Shown: positions 1-8,434 of the stretch, one piece after another
Layout of the letters: every line of letters begins with the position of its first letter
Numbering within the stretch: position 1 is the stretch's first letter
Assembly (NCBI GenBank): GCA_903927685.1
Contig: CAIYOB010000286.1
Span: forward strand, 1 to 9,899
Direction: 5' to 3'
DNA length: 9,899 nt
DNA from: an uncultured Planctomycetaceae bacterium
GTDB lineage: Bacteria; Planctomycetota; Planctomycetia; Pirellulales; Pirellulaceae
Notes under the pieces: model-generated
What the model was told of the DNA's origin: nothing
The model's input: the letters and a program-made list of their open reading frames with translations, nothing else
The model's database searches: none
Translations under genes and position numbers: made by a program

Positions 1-4
1 ATTT

Positions 5-42
5 GCAGCGAGCGCCCGGCATTGGGACTGGGGGCTCGCTGC
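5..42 (-). terminator. Hairpin downstream of the giant kinase; possible terminator
   Basis: GCAGCGAG at 5-12 and CTCGCTGC at 35-42 are perfect 8-bp inverted arms. Inside them, 13-17 and 30-34 can extend the stem with one mismatch. The hairpin begins about 65 bp past the giant kinase stop codon on the minus strand. No U-tract follows it (the minus strand reads AAAT after the stem), so it is not a classical intrinsic terminator. It could act as a 3'-end stabiliser or Rho-assisted terminator, or belong to whatever lies left of the window. Confidence 0.35.
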
Positions 43-106
43 ACTCGACCCCAGCCACTTGGTCCACCGTCGGCACTGGCCGGCGTGCCGGCGGCGTCAG
101 GCGTGT

Positions 107-3100
107 TCACCCGCGCGGCGCAACGTAGCGCGAGAGCACCTGCAGCAGGTCGCGCCGGCTCACCGGCTTGGCCAGATACTCGCTACAGCCGGCGTCCAAA
201 CAGCGTTGGCGATCCTCGGGCTGGGCCTGACCGGTGAGGGCGACGATCGGACCCTGCCAGCCCTCGTGACGCAGCAGTTGGGCGGCCGCCAGGCCATCCA
301 GCACCGGCATCTGCACGTCCATCAGGATCAAGTCGTAAGGCCGCCCGGCCGCTTGCGAGGCTCGGGCCAGACGGTAAGCCTGTTGGCCGTCGTCCGCAAC
401 GTCGACGGCGGCGCCGGCGCCGATCAAGATCGCGCGCATCAAGCGCTGGATGTCCGGTGCGTCCTCGGCCACCAGCACCCGCGCCGCAGGTGAAGCGTCC
501 GGTGCGGCGTTCGGAGACGGTGCGGATTTCGTCAGGAACGTCTGCACGGCGGCGTAGTCGAATCGCTTGACCAGTCCGTCGAGCCGGCTCGCGAGGTCCG
601 CATCCAGAGCCCGCGTCTGGTCGATCAGGCCCAGCAGTTGGCGATAGTTGGCGGTGCGGGCCGCCTCGCGCAGCTGTTCTGCGAGCGGCTGCGGAAGGCG
701 GCTCAGGTCGGGCGATACCGGCGTTTCGGCGGCGCGAACGGGCGGCGGTCCCGCCGGCGGCGCGACAGCCGGCCGGTCGGGACCGCCCCCCGCCGCCGAT
801 GCCAAGACGAGGTGCTCGCCAGCCGGCGGTGCGTCGGAGCCGACGACATACTCGACGCCGGTCCAGCGCTGGATCTCGGCCAACAGCTCGTGCGCCCGAA
901 AAGGCTTGGCCAGGAACGCATCCACTCCGGCAGCCAAGGCTTCCTGCTGTTGTTCGGGCAGCACCCCGGCGCTCAGGGCGATGATCTTCACCGTCGAGCC
1001 GTGCGCGGCGCGAATCTGCCGTGCCGCCTCGAAGCCGTCGATGCCGGGCATGCGCAGGTCCAGCAGAATCACGTGCGGCGTCCAAGCCCGGCACTGAGCC
1101 ACCGCTTCGGCGCCGTCCTGCGCCAGGCAGACTTGGAAGCCCAACGGGGTCAGCACACTCCGCAACAGGTCGCGGTTCTCCGCCTGATCGTCGGCGACCA
1201 GCACCCGGCAGGTCGAGCCGGGCCGCAAGTGCCGCACTTGGGGCGGAGGCGCAGCCGGCGCCTGGCCTCCGCCCTGCGCGGGATCCAGCTGGACGTCGAA
1301 CTGGAACGTGCTGCCCTGGCCCACGCGGCTGGTGGCCGTCAGCTCGCCGCCCATCAGACGCACCAAGCCGCGGCTGATGCACAGGCCCAGTCCCGTGCCG
1401 CCGCTGAGTTGTTGCCCGGTACGCGTCTGAAAATACGGTTGGAACAGCTGACGCAGATCGTCCGGGGCGATCCCCGCGCCGCTGTCGTCGACCGCGATGT
1501 GCAGCCGCAGCCGTCCGTGCGGTTCGGCGTCCGCCCGAACCCGCAAGGCGACCTCGCCGCCGGAGGGCGTGAACTTGACGGCGTTGCCCAGCAGGTTGAA
1601 GATCACCTGGCGGAGCTTGGTTTCATCTCCCCACACACGGCTGGGCAACTCGCCGAGCCGCTCGATTCGAAAACCCAGGCGTCCGCCCTGGGTGCGCATG
1701 CGGTAGGTCCGCTCCACATCGTCCAACAGCAGGCGCAGATCAAAGTTCGCCGGTTTGAGCACCTCGCGGCCGGATTCGATGCGGGCCAATTCGAGGATGT
1801 CATTGATGATCGCCATCAGGTGGTCGCCGCTGCGGCCGATGGTCTCCAAGTATTCCCGCTGCGTGCTGGACAGGTTCGGATCGCGGAGCAGGAGCTGCGA
1901 GAACCCCAGGATGGCGTTCATCGGCGTGCGGATCTCGTGGGACATGTTGGCCAGGAACGTGGTCTTGGCCCGGTTGGCCGCTTCGGCCGCCTCCTTGGCT
2001 GTCCGCAATTCGTCGCTCATCGCCCGGCGCTCGGTAATGTCCTCCTTGACTGCCACGTAGTGCGTCGTCTGCCCGGCGGGATTGCGGAGCGGGGCAATGA
2101 CGGCCAGTTCCCAGAACAGCGAGCCGTTCTTCCGCCGGTTGCACAACTCGCCGCGCCAGATCTCGCCGCGCCGCAGTGTCTGCCACAGGGCCTCGTAGAA
2201 CTCGGGCGACTGGACGCCGGATTTGAGGATGTTCGGTTGGCCTCCCAGCACCTCGGCGGCCGCGTACCCGGTCTGCTCTTCGAACTGCCGGTTCACATAC
2301 TCGATGGTTCCAGCCGTGTCGGTGATCAGGACGACGATCGCGCTCTGTTCCACCACGCTCTGGAGCTTGCGCAATTGCGCCTCGGCCCGCTTGCGTTCGG
2401 TGATATTGATTACGGTTCCGCGACTCTGGACGAATCCGCCTGCGGCGTCCCAGACCGCTTCGCCGTTGACCAGGAAAGCGACGGGGGAGCCGTCCTTGTG
2501 CAGCAGATCCCATTCGGCTGTCCAGGGCTGCCCGGACTCGATCAGCGTTGGAAACTGCGCCTCGAACCGGGCGGCTTCAGCGGGCGTCATCAGGTCGGCC
2601 AGCCGCATCCTCCCGACGACTTCTTCACGCGAGTAACCCAGCCAATTCAGTTCCGTATCGTTGATTTGCAGCACCAACCCGTCCCGGGCCAGCCCGTGGT
2701 AACCGCAGGGAGCGTTGTGGTACAGCGCGAGTGCCTCGGCCGTTCGCTTTTGCACCCGCTGTTCCAGGTCGGCGTTCAGTTCCGCCAGCGTCTGTTCGAC
2801 CCACTTCCGTTCCGCGACCTCCCGCCGCAGACGGTCCAGGGCCTCGGCCAATTCTTCGGCTTGACGATGGACCTCCCCTTCCAGCTGAGCCTGACGCGTC
2901 CAGGCGGCCTTGATCCGCAACTGCCGCCGATGTTCACCCCGGAGTTCCTGGCGGAACTGTGAGTCGCCGGTGCCCTCAGGGATGTTGCCGGCCTGCTCGC
3001 CGGGCACGTCCAGGCCAAGCCGCTCGCCGTAGGCCGCTTCCAGGCGGCTCAGTTTGGCGGTCGCGCCCCATTGGTCGTAGCAGCGGCAGGCATCCTGCCA

Positions 3101-6046
3101 ATAGGACTGAGCCAGGCGGCCCTGGCCGCGAGCCTCCAAGAACTCCGCCACCCGTTCGTGGGTCAGGCCTTCCCAGTGGACAAAGCCCGCTTTGGCGGCC
3201 GCGTCCGCGGCTTCGCGATACTGCCGGAGGGCGTCGGTCCAGCGGCCCTCCAGGACGGCCGTCTCCGCCGCCACGAAGGCGAGTTTGTGAGCGAAATTCT
3301 CGGGACAGGCCCGGGCCCAGACCTCGAGTCGGTGGACGAGGTAGTCGAGTTCGTCCCGCCAGGCGACCTGCTGTTCGGGCCGGGCGTTCGGGAGCAATCG
3401 CACGCGCAGCAGCGCGCGGATGAACACGTGCTCGGGCCAGGGCAACAGGCCCTGCGTGCCCACCGTGTAGATCAGCCGCTCGGCCTGGTCGGACCACTCG
3501 AGCGCCCGCTCGCACTGGCCGAGCAGGAGCAGGGCCAATGCCCGGTTCACCTTATAAATGCACTCGACCTGGATATTGTGGTGCGCCGCAACCTGCCGCA
3601 GATACTCGCCTTCCCAATCCGGGTCTTCGTCCGGCCCCACGCCGCCGCTCCGGAACCCCGCCAGGATCTTCAGACCGCCGGCCAGCAAGTCGATCGCCCA
3701 CTGGTTCAGGCGGGTGCGGCTGAAGGCCAGGGAGTGCTCGGATTCTTGAATCAACTCCGGCAGGGGCGTCCCCTGATACAGGCGGCAGTACATATTGTGC
3801 CCGAAGGCATAGGCGGCGTACTGCAGATTGCCGGAAGCCAGGCCGATCTCGTAGGCCTGCTCGTAGTCCTCGCTGCTGGCCCGCAGCGGCGCGCACCAAT
3901 GCCGCACCGAACTGCCGATCATCAGGTAGAACACGCTGCGGTCGGACGGCGAATCGAACTGTTCGGTCATCAGCCGCGTGGCCAGTTCGCCGAATTCCTT
4001 CGTCAGGGCATAGTCATTGGCCACCCAGCCGACCAAGCCGCCAAAGGCCGTGTGGCTGTATCCGACCTGTGGCAAGTTGCCGAAGCGGATCGTCAGGTTC
4101 ACCACCTTGGGGACGAGCACGCTCCACAGCCGCTGGTGCGAGCGATAGCAAGGCGGCCCCATGGTGATCAGCAGCGTGGCCGCCGTCCGCATCTCCGGGT
4201 GCGTCATGACGGGCAGGTCCGCCAGTTCCGCCACGGTGCGGCCCTGCAGCGCCGCGCGGACCGCAGCGACTTCCACGTCGCGGGCGGCTTCATAGTCCGC
4301 CTCGGGCAGCACAATGCCCAGCGCCGCCAGCCCTTCGCGGCCGGCGGCAATCGCCTCCGGATACCGGGCCAGCAACGTGAACTGCACGATCAGCGTGTTC
4401 AACGCCTCCGCCTTTTCGATGGCGCTGACGGCATGGGCGACCGCCAGCCGGACGGATTGTTCGGCGAGTTGCCGGTCGCCTTCGAGGAATTCGCTTTCGG
4501 CGCGATCGAGGAAGAACTGCAGTGCCAGGTCGTGGTGCTCGGTCCACAGGTGCGTGGCGAATTCGGGCTGGTCCAGGTAGCCGGCCACGGCGCGGTGAAA
4601 CAGCAGGGCCGCATGATACGCGGTGGCCGCCCGGGCCTTGCGCGCCGCCCGCGTGTTCAAGCGGACCATCTCGACCCGCTCGCGGGCGTCGTCGATCAAG
4701 GCCAGACCGGCGTTCAGGTGATCCACAACCTGAAACAGGCGGTCGCCCAGCTGTTCGTCGCTGAGTCGGGCCCACAGCAAGCGGCCCACCCGCAGCCGGA
4801 ACCGCGGCCGGTCCGCCGGGGGAATCAGGTCATACGCCGCTTGCTGGACACGGTCGTGCAGGAAGCGATACTCCAGCGGAGCGGGGCCTCTGTTCAACGG
4901 CAAGAGCAGGCCGTCGTCCAATGCCGGTTGCAGCAGTCGCCGGCACTCCTCGGCCGAACGTTGGCTGACCATCGCCAGCAACGGGAGTTCGAATTGGCTG
5001 CCCAGACAGGCGGCCAGGGACAGCAAGTCCACGGTCTCCGGCGCCCAATGCTGGATCTTCTCGGCAAACAGCTTGACGATACTTGCCGGCAACCAGTGCC
5101 CACCGGCCTCGCCGCTGGTCCAGCACCAGGTTCCGCGCGGCCGATCGAACCGCAACAACCCCTGCTCGTACAGCGACGCCAGCAGCGTGCGGGTGAAAAA
5201 CGGATTGCCGGCCGTGCGCCGATGAAGCAGCATCGCCAGGCTCTCGAGCTGGTCCGTGGCCGGCTGGAGCGTGTCCGCCAGCAGCTCGCGGACCTCGCCC
5301 TCCGTCAGATTCGCCACCGTCAGCTCGTCCACCGGCACCGCCTGGCGCCGAAATTCTGCGACGATTTGGACCAGCGGATGGCTGGCGTCCACCTCCTCGT
5401 CCCGATACGTGGCGACCACCAGCAGATAACGCAGCGTCGAACCGACTTGCAGCCGGGTGAGCACTTCGGCGGAGGCGGCGTCCACCCACTGCATGTCGTC
5501 CAGGAACAGGAGGACCGGATGCTCCGGACGGCACAACACCTGCAAGAACTCGCCCAGCACGCCCGCCAGGCGATGCCGCGCCTCCAGCGGACTGATCTCG
5601 GGCACGGGGAGCTGCGGGCCGAGCAGGGGTTCCAGTTCGGGCGCCAAGTCAAGCAACAACTGCCCCAGACCGCCGACGGCAGCTCTCAAGCGGGTCTCCC
5701 AAGCCTCGCGCGACGCCCGGTCGTCGCCAGCCAGTTCGCGACAGAAAGCACCCAGGATGCCCCGGATCGCAAAGTACGGAACATTCTGGTGATATTGATT
5801 GAACTTGCCTTCCAGGAAGAGGCCGTTCCGCCGCTGGACTTCGCCGCGGATCTCTCGCACCAGGCTGGTCTTGCCGGAACCCGAATTCCCCGGCACGAGA
5901 AACACGCTGCCGCGTCCCTGGCAGGCGCGATCAAAGACGCTCGTCAATTGGCTCAGGGCCTGAGCCCGCCCGTACAAGCGAGCAGGGATCTGTAACCGGT
6001 CGGTGGGCATTGCCACAGCCGCCGGACCCGTATCCTGATTCATCAT
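107..6046 (-). CDS. Giant AAA-ATPase / TPR / PAS hybrid histidine kinase with two receiver domains
   Basis: A 1979-residue cytoplasmic hybrid sensor kinase; no signal peptide or membrane segment is visible. Domains in order: (a) STAND/AAA_16 ATPase, about residues 22-430, with Walker A GNSGSGKTS (53-61), Walker B VLLFLDDMQW (178-187), TAGNPFF (278-284) and FLHDRVQQAAYDLIP (395-409), a signature of AAA-ATPase sensor kinases; (b) TPR-like helical repeats, about 455-1015; (c) coiled coil, about 1030-1105; (d) PAS at about 1105-1220 and 1227-1345, each ending in an ITER-type motif; (e) HisKA with MSHEIRTPMN, phospho-His1370; (f) HATPase_c with N box around Asn1488, DDSGAGI (1520-1526) and GGTGLGLCISRG (1549-1560); (g) REC1, about 1613-1730, with Asp1663, Ser1692 and Lys1714; (h) a His-less helical spacer, about 1781-1840; (i) REC2, about 1856-1975, with Asp1910, Thr1938 and Lys1960. 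All catalytic residues are present, so it should be active. Related proteins often begin with a Ser/Thr kinase domain and carry GAF before HisKA; here both are missing and PAS is used. No DNA-binding output domain is present, so its phosphoryl acceptor is unknown. The ATG at 6046 is followed at once by a second ATG; neither has a clear Shine-Dalgarno, so the start is good but not certain. Confidence 0.95.
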   Translation of the reverse strand: MMNQDTGPAAVAMPTDRLQIPARLYGRAQALSQLTSVFDRACQGRGSVFLVPGNSGSGKTSLVREIRGEVQRRNGLFLEGKFNQYHQNVPYFAIRGILGAFCRELAGDDRASREAWETRLRAAVGGLGQLLLDLAPELEPLLGPQLPVPEISPLEARHRLAGVLGEFLQVLCRPEHPVLLFLDDMQWVDAASAEVLTRLQVGSTLRYLLVVATYRDEEVDASHPLVQIVAEFRRQAVPVDELTVANLTEGEVRELLADTLQPATDQLESLAMLLHRRTAGNPFFTRTLLASLYEQGLLRFDRPRGTWCWTSGEAGGHWLPASIVKLFAEKIQHWAPETVDLLSLAACLGSQFELPLLAMVSQRSAEECRRLLQPALDDGLLLPLNRGPAPLEYRFLHDRVQQAAYDLIPPADRPRFRLRVGRLLWARLSDEQLGDRLFQVVDHLNAGLALIDDARERVEMVRLNTRAARKARAATAYHAALLFHRAVAGYLDQPEFATHLWTEHHDLALQFFLDRAESEFLEGDRQLAEQSVRLAVAHAVSAIEKAEALNTLIVQFTLLARYPEAIAAGREGLAALGIVLPEADYEAARDVEVAAVRAALQGRTVAELADLPVMTHPEMRTAATLLITMGPPCYRSHQRLWSVLVPKVVNLTIRFGNLPQVGYSHTAFGGLVGWVANDYALTKEFGELATRLMTEQFDSPSDRSVFYLMIGSSVRHWCAPLRASSEDYEQAYEIGLASGNLQYAAYAFGHNMYCRLYQGTPLPELIQESEHSLAFSRTRLNQWAIDLLAGGLKILAGFRSGGVGPDEDPDWEGEYLRQVAAHHNIQVECIYKVNRALALLLLGQCERALEWSDQAERLIYTVGTQGLLPWPEHVFIRALLRVRLLPNARPEQQVAWRDELDYLVHRLEVWARACPENFAHKLAFVAAETAVLEGRWTDALRQYREAADAAAKAGFVHWEGLTHERVAEFLEARGQGRLAQSYWQDACRCYDQWGATAKLSRLEAAYGERLGLDVPGEQAGNIPEGTGDSQFRQELRGEHRRQLRIKAAWTRQAQLEGEVHRQAEELAEALDRLRREVAERKWVEQTLAELNADLEQRVQKRTAEALALYHNAPCGYHGLARDGLVLQINDTELNWLGYSREEVVGRMRLADLMTPAEAARFEAQFPTLIESGQPWTAEWDLLHKDGSPVAFLVNGEAVWDAAGGFVQSRGTVINITERKRAEAQLRKLQSVVEQSAIVVLITDTAGTIEYVNRQFEEQTGYAAAEVLGGQPNILKSGVQSPEFYEALWQTLRRGEIWRGELCNRRKNGSLFWELAVIAPLRNPAGQTTHYVAVKEDITERRAMSDELRTAKEAAEAANRAKTTFLANMSHEIRTPMNAILGFSQLLLRDPNLSSTQREYLETIGRSGDHLMAIINDILELARIESGREVLKPANFDLRLLLDDVERTYRMRTQGGRLGFRIERLGELPSRVWGDETKLRQVIFNLLGNAVKFTPSGGEVALRVRADAEPHGRLRLHIAVDDSGAGIAPDDLRQLFQPYFQTRTGQQLSGGTGLGLCISRGLVRLMGGELTATSRVGQGSTFQFDVQLDPAQGGGQAPAAPPPQVRHLRPGSTCRVLVADDQAENRDLLRSVLTPLGFQVCLAQDGAEAVAQCRAWTPHVILLDLRMPGIDGFEAARQIRAAHGSTVKIIALSAGVLPEQQQEALAAGVDAFLAKPFRAHELLAEIQRWTGVEYVVGSDAPPAGEHLVLASAAGGGPDRPAVAPPAGPPPVRAAETPVSPDLSRLPQPLAEQLREAARTANYRQLLGLIDQTRALDADLASRLDGLVKRFDYAAVQTFLTKSAPSPNAAPDASPAARVLVAEDAPDIQRLMRAILIGAGAAVDVADDGQQAYRLARASQAAGRPYDLILMDVQMPVLDGLAAAQLLRHEGWQGPIVALTGQAQPEDRQRCLDAGCSEYLAKPVSRRDLLQVLSRYVAPRG

Positions 6047-6103
6047 CGGGGATTGCCCGCGCCGGGTTGCCGATTAGGGTACCACTCGCAAAACATCCTC
6101 AAA

Positions 6104-6131
6104 ATCCTACCAAGTCACACCCGCTTTACAA
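6104..6131 (-). promoter_or_regulatory. Weak sigma70-like promoter candidate ahead of the giant kinase
   Basis: In the 107-bp gap between the response regulator stop and the giant kinase start, the minus strand reads TTGTAA (6131-6126), a 16-nt spacer, then TAGGAT (6109-6104). Each box matches its consensus at 4 of 6 positions. A 9-bp imperfect direct repeat, AGGATTTTG/AGGATGTTT (7 of 9 identical, 6108-6091), overlaps the -10 and could be an operator. The rest of the gap shows only a short AGGCG tandem at 6131-6143 and no terminator. This is a pattern match only. Confidence 0.25.
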
Positions 6132-6153
6132 GGCGAGGCGAGGATTCGGGTGC

Positions 6154-6804
6154 CTAGCGGACGGTGGCCAGGCCGTGGCGAATGGCGTACTTGGTCAGCT
6201 CGGCCAGACTGTCGACGCCGACCTTGGACAGGATTTGGCTGCGGAAGGTGTGCACGGTCTTGTGGCTGATGTTCAGGGCTTTGCCGATTTCTTTGGCGGA
6301 CTGGCCGGCGACCAACATCTGCAGGACCTGCCGCTCGCGCGGGGTGAACAGGACGAGCGGATCGGTCGGGTCCTGGCCGGGGCCGCGGACGTAGGCGTCG
6401 ACGACGATTCGGGCGACGGCGGGGCTGAGATACGTCTTGCCGTCGCTGACGTTGTGCAAGCACTCCACCAGTTCCTGAAAGGCCGAGGCTTTGAGCAGAT
6501 AGCCCACGGCGCCCGCCCGCAACGCCTCGGCGATGAACTCACGATCGGCGTGCATGGACAGGCAGATGATCTTGGCCCGGGGATGCGCCCGGGCGAGGAT
6601 CTCCCGAGTGGCCTCGATGCCGTTCATGCCCGTCATCCCGACGTCCATCACGATGATGTCCGGCAGGAGTTCCCCGGCCAGCCGCACGGCCTCCTGGCCG
6701 TCGGCCGCCTCGCCGATCACCGCAAATTCCGGATACCCTTCCAGACACACCCGCAGTCCGTCGCGGACGATGCGGTGATCATCAACCAAGAGAATCTTCG
6801 GCAT
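6154..6804 (-). CDS. NarL/FixJ-type response regulator with LuxR HTH
   Basis: A 216-residue transcriptional response regulator of typical family length. The N-terminal REC domain (about 2-120) has the acidic pair Asp8/Asp9, phospho-acceptor Asp54 in IIVMDVGM, switch Ser83 in CLSMH and conserved Lys105 in YLLKAS. A short linker leads to a LuxR/GerE helix-turn-helix (about 153-211): FTPRERQVLQML, then AKEIGKALNISHKTVHTF for the scaffold and recognition helices. Family knowledge says phosphorylation at Asp54 promotes dimerisation and DNA binding at target promoters. The start codon lies 3 bp past the stop of the upstream sensor kinase, with an AGGA Shine-Dalgarno inside that kinase's last codons. 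This indicates translational coupling and makes the kinase its cognate partner. Target genes are not visible; the nearest candidate is the giant kinase, whose upstream gap holds a small direct repeat. The domain call is firm; the regulon is unknown. Confidence 0.96.
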   Translation of the reverse strand: MPKILLVDDHRIVRDGLRVCLEGYPEFAVIGEAADGQEAVRLAGELLPDIIVMDVGMTGMNGIEATREILARAHPRAKIICLSMHADREFIAEALRAGAVGYLLKASAFQELVECLHNVSDGKTYLSPAVARIVVDAYVRGPGQDPTDPLVLFTPRERQVLQMLVAGQSAKEIGKALNISHKTVHTFRSQILSKVGVDSLAELTKYAIRHGLATVR

Positions 6805-6807
6805 GGT

Positions 6808-8379
6808 CTATTCCTGGGCTATGGCTGGATTGGCGGGCGGCGGTACAGGCACGGTAATGGTCGCCAGCGTGCCCGCGCCCAACTGCGAGCGGATTTCCAG
6901 GCGGCCCTGCACAATGGCCAGTTGCTCGCGAATGCTGAACAGGCCGAAACCGCCGCCCGCCGTGCTCCGATTGCCTTGCTGCTGCTGCCAGTGTGGCACG
7001 AAGCCGCGGCCATTGTCCTCCACCTGCACGGCGAGGCTGTCTGCGGTGGCCTCCAGGGCGATCTCCAGCACCGACGCCCCGGCGTGCTTGACGACGTTGA
7101 AGACCAACTCGCGTGCCGCCCGCAGGACCTGCACCTCCAGCTGGCGGGCGAGCGGTTGGTACTGCCCGGCCTGGCGATACTGAAACCGCAGCGCGTGCTG
7201 CCTGGCGACGTGCTGGCCCAGCGAGCGCAAGGCGGCCGGCAGCCCCAGTTCATACAGCACGGTGGCGCCCAGATCGTCGGTCAGGCCGCGGACGTGGCCG
7301 ATGGCGGCGTCCAGCAATTGGATCGCGATCTCCAAGTGGGGCTCCTGGTCAGCAACGGAGCGGTCTTGGAAGTGCTGCAGCCGCAGGCGGGCCATCGCCA
7401 ATTCCTGGCCAATGGTGTCGTGCAATTCCACGGCCAGCTTGCGGCGCTGCTGCTCCTCGGCCAGGCTCAGCTGGGACGCCAGGCAGCGGAGCCGCTCGCG
7501 ATGTTCGGCCAGGGCGTGCTCCGCCTGTCGGCGCGAGAGGTTTTCTTCGATCAGCAAGGCGTTGGCCGCCTGCAGTTCTGCCGTCCGTTCCAGCACACGC
7601 CGTTCCAGCGTCTCGTGGGCTTCCCGCAAGCGGCGTTCGCTGGTGACTTGCGGCGTGAGATCGACCATGGCCGTGAGGAAATAGGCGGCGCCCTGGCTCT
7701 GCACGACCTCGCCGAAGAACAGCCCCTCGCGGAGTCCGCCGGATTTCGTGCGAATCGTCACGGCGGTACCGCTCAGCCGGCCCGTGACCTCGAGTTCCGC
7801 GGCCACCACCAGGGCTTGCTGCACGTCGGTGAACAGGCCCAGTTCCACACTGGTTTTTCCCAGGACTTCGTCCTTGGCATATTCGGTGATCTGCGTGTAG
7901 GCTCGATTGACGTTGACCAGGATCCGTTCCGGCAGCCGGCTCAGCGCCATCGGCGTCGGGCTGTTCTCGAACACCGCCTGGAACATCTGCAGGGCGGCCT
8001 GCTGTTCACTGAGGCCTTTGACCACGCCGAGCAGCGCTTCGCGGCCATTCCAACTGCCCCGCCAGACCCGCGTTTCTGCCGGGATCAGGCGTCCGTCCTT
8101 GGCCTGGACGGGCAGCGGGCAATAGCGGCATTCGCCACGCAGCATTTCGCTCAGAATCGCCTCCGCCGCCGAATGATCCTCGGCGCGATGGAAATTCAAG
8201 ACGTGCAGGCCCTGCACTTCAGCGCTGGTATAGCCTAACCTGGCGCTCACGGCCGGATTGGCATAGACGATCCGGCCAGCCGTGTCCGCGACGACGATCA
8301 AATCGTCGACCGTCTCGCAGAACGTGCGAAAGTTGTCCTGGTCGTCGCGGAATTCCGCCGCTGCCGGGCTGCCTTGCAT
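6808..8379 (-). CDS. Soluble PAS-PAS sensor histidine kinase, HisKA_3 (HPK7) type
   Basis: With the ATG at 8379 this is a 523-residue cytoplasmic kinase with no signal peptide or membrane span. PAS1 covers about 13-125 (DLIVVADTAGRIVYANPAV, then a Cys84-x-x-Cys87 pair), PAS2 about 128-245 and a coiled coil about 246-312. The HisKA_3 dimerisation domain (about 299-366) carries QRRKLAVELHDTIGQELA with phospho-His320. HATPase_c follows, with Asn428 in ELVFNVVKHAGA, VEDNGRGF (453-460) and GFGLFSIREQL (478-488). It should autophosphorylate and pass phosphate to the NarL-type regulator encoded 3 bp downstream. The frame stays open upstream to a TTG at 9165 (785 residues), but that extension overlaps the divergent DUF1295 gene and contains an unrelated relic. 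An ATG at 8532 with GAGGA 10 nt upstream is also possible. I chose 8379 because PAS1 begins right after it, the GC3 bias lapses between the relic and this ATG, and GAGGG lies 10 nt upstream. Kinase identity is firm; the start is moderately sure. Confidence 0.9.
   Translation of the reverse strand: MQGSPAAAEFRDDQDNFRTFCETVDDLIVVADTAGRIVYANPAVSARLGYTSAEVQGLHVLNFHRAEDHSAAEAILSEMLRGECRYCPLPVQAKDGRLIPAETRVWRGSWNGREALLGVVKGLSEQQAALQMFQAVFENSPTPMALSRLPERILVNVNRAYTQITEYAKDEVLGKTSVELGLFTDVQQALVVAAELEVTGRLSGTAVTIRTKSGGLREGLFFGEVVQSQGAAYFLTAMVDLTPQVTSERRLREAHETLERRVLERTAELQAANALLIEENLSRRQAEHALAEHRERLRCLASQLSLAEEQQRRKLAVELHDTIGQELAMARLRLQHFQDRSVADQEPHLEIAIQLLDAAIGHVRGLTDDLGATVLYELGLPAALRSLGQHVARQHALRFQYRQAGQYQPLARQLEVQVLRAARELVFNVVKHAGASVLEIALEATADSLAVQVEDNGRGFVPHWQQQQGNRSTAGGGFGLFSIREQLAIVQGRLEIRSQLGAGTLATITVPVPPPANPAIAQE
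6812..6815 (-). promoter_or_regulatory. Ribosome binding site of the response regulator
   Basis: AGGA on the minus strand, 7 nt before the regulator ATG, lies within the last codons of the upstream kinase (CAG GAA TAG). Termination of the kinase and initiation of the regulator are therefore only a few bases apart, which favours coupled translation and fixes the regulator start. Confidence 0.7.
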
Positions 8380-8434
8380 ACACCTTGGGCCCTCAGGACA
8401 GAGACTCGACACAAAAAGCCGCCACACACGCCCG

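Noticed and set aside
80..91. CCGGC-GT-GCCGG mini-palindrome downstream of the giant kinase
   Set aside because: Two-base loop and 5-bp arms are easily found by chance at this GC content.
59..493. Plus-strand small frames at the left edge (22-237, 59-493)
   Set aside because: They lie mostly antisense to REC2 of the giant kinase, have no motif and no convincing ribosome binding site.
500..830. Hpt domain between the two receivers of the giant kinase
   Set aside because: No histidine lies in the helical block at residues 1781-1840. The only nearby His (1745) is in a Pro/Ala-rich linker.
638..8238. Very long plus-strand open frames opposite the kinases and regulator (638-2962, 3071-5995, 6010-8238)
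   Set aside because: They are in exact codon register with the minus-strand genes. They stay open only because TTA, CTA and TCA codons are rare in those genes. Their translations are Gln/Arg/Gly-rich and show no domain motifs.
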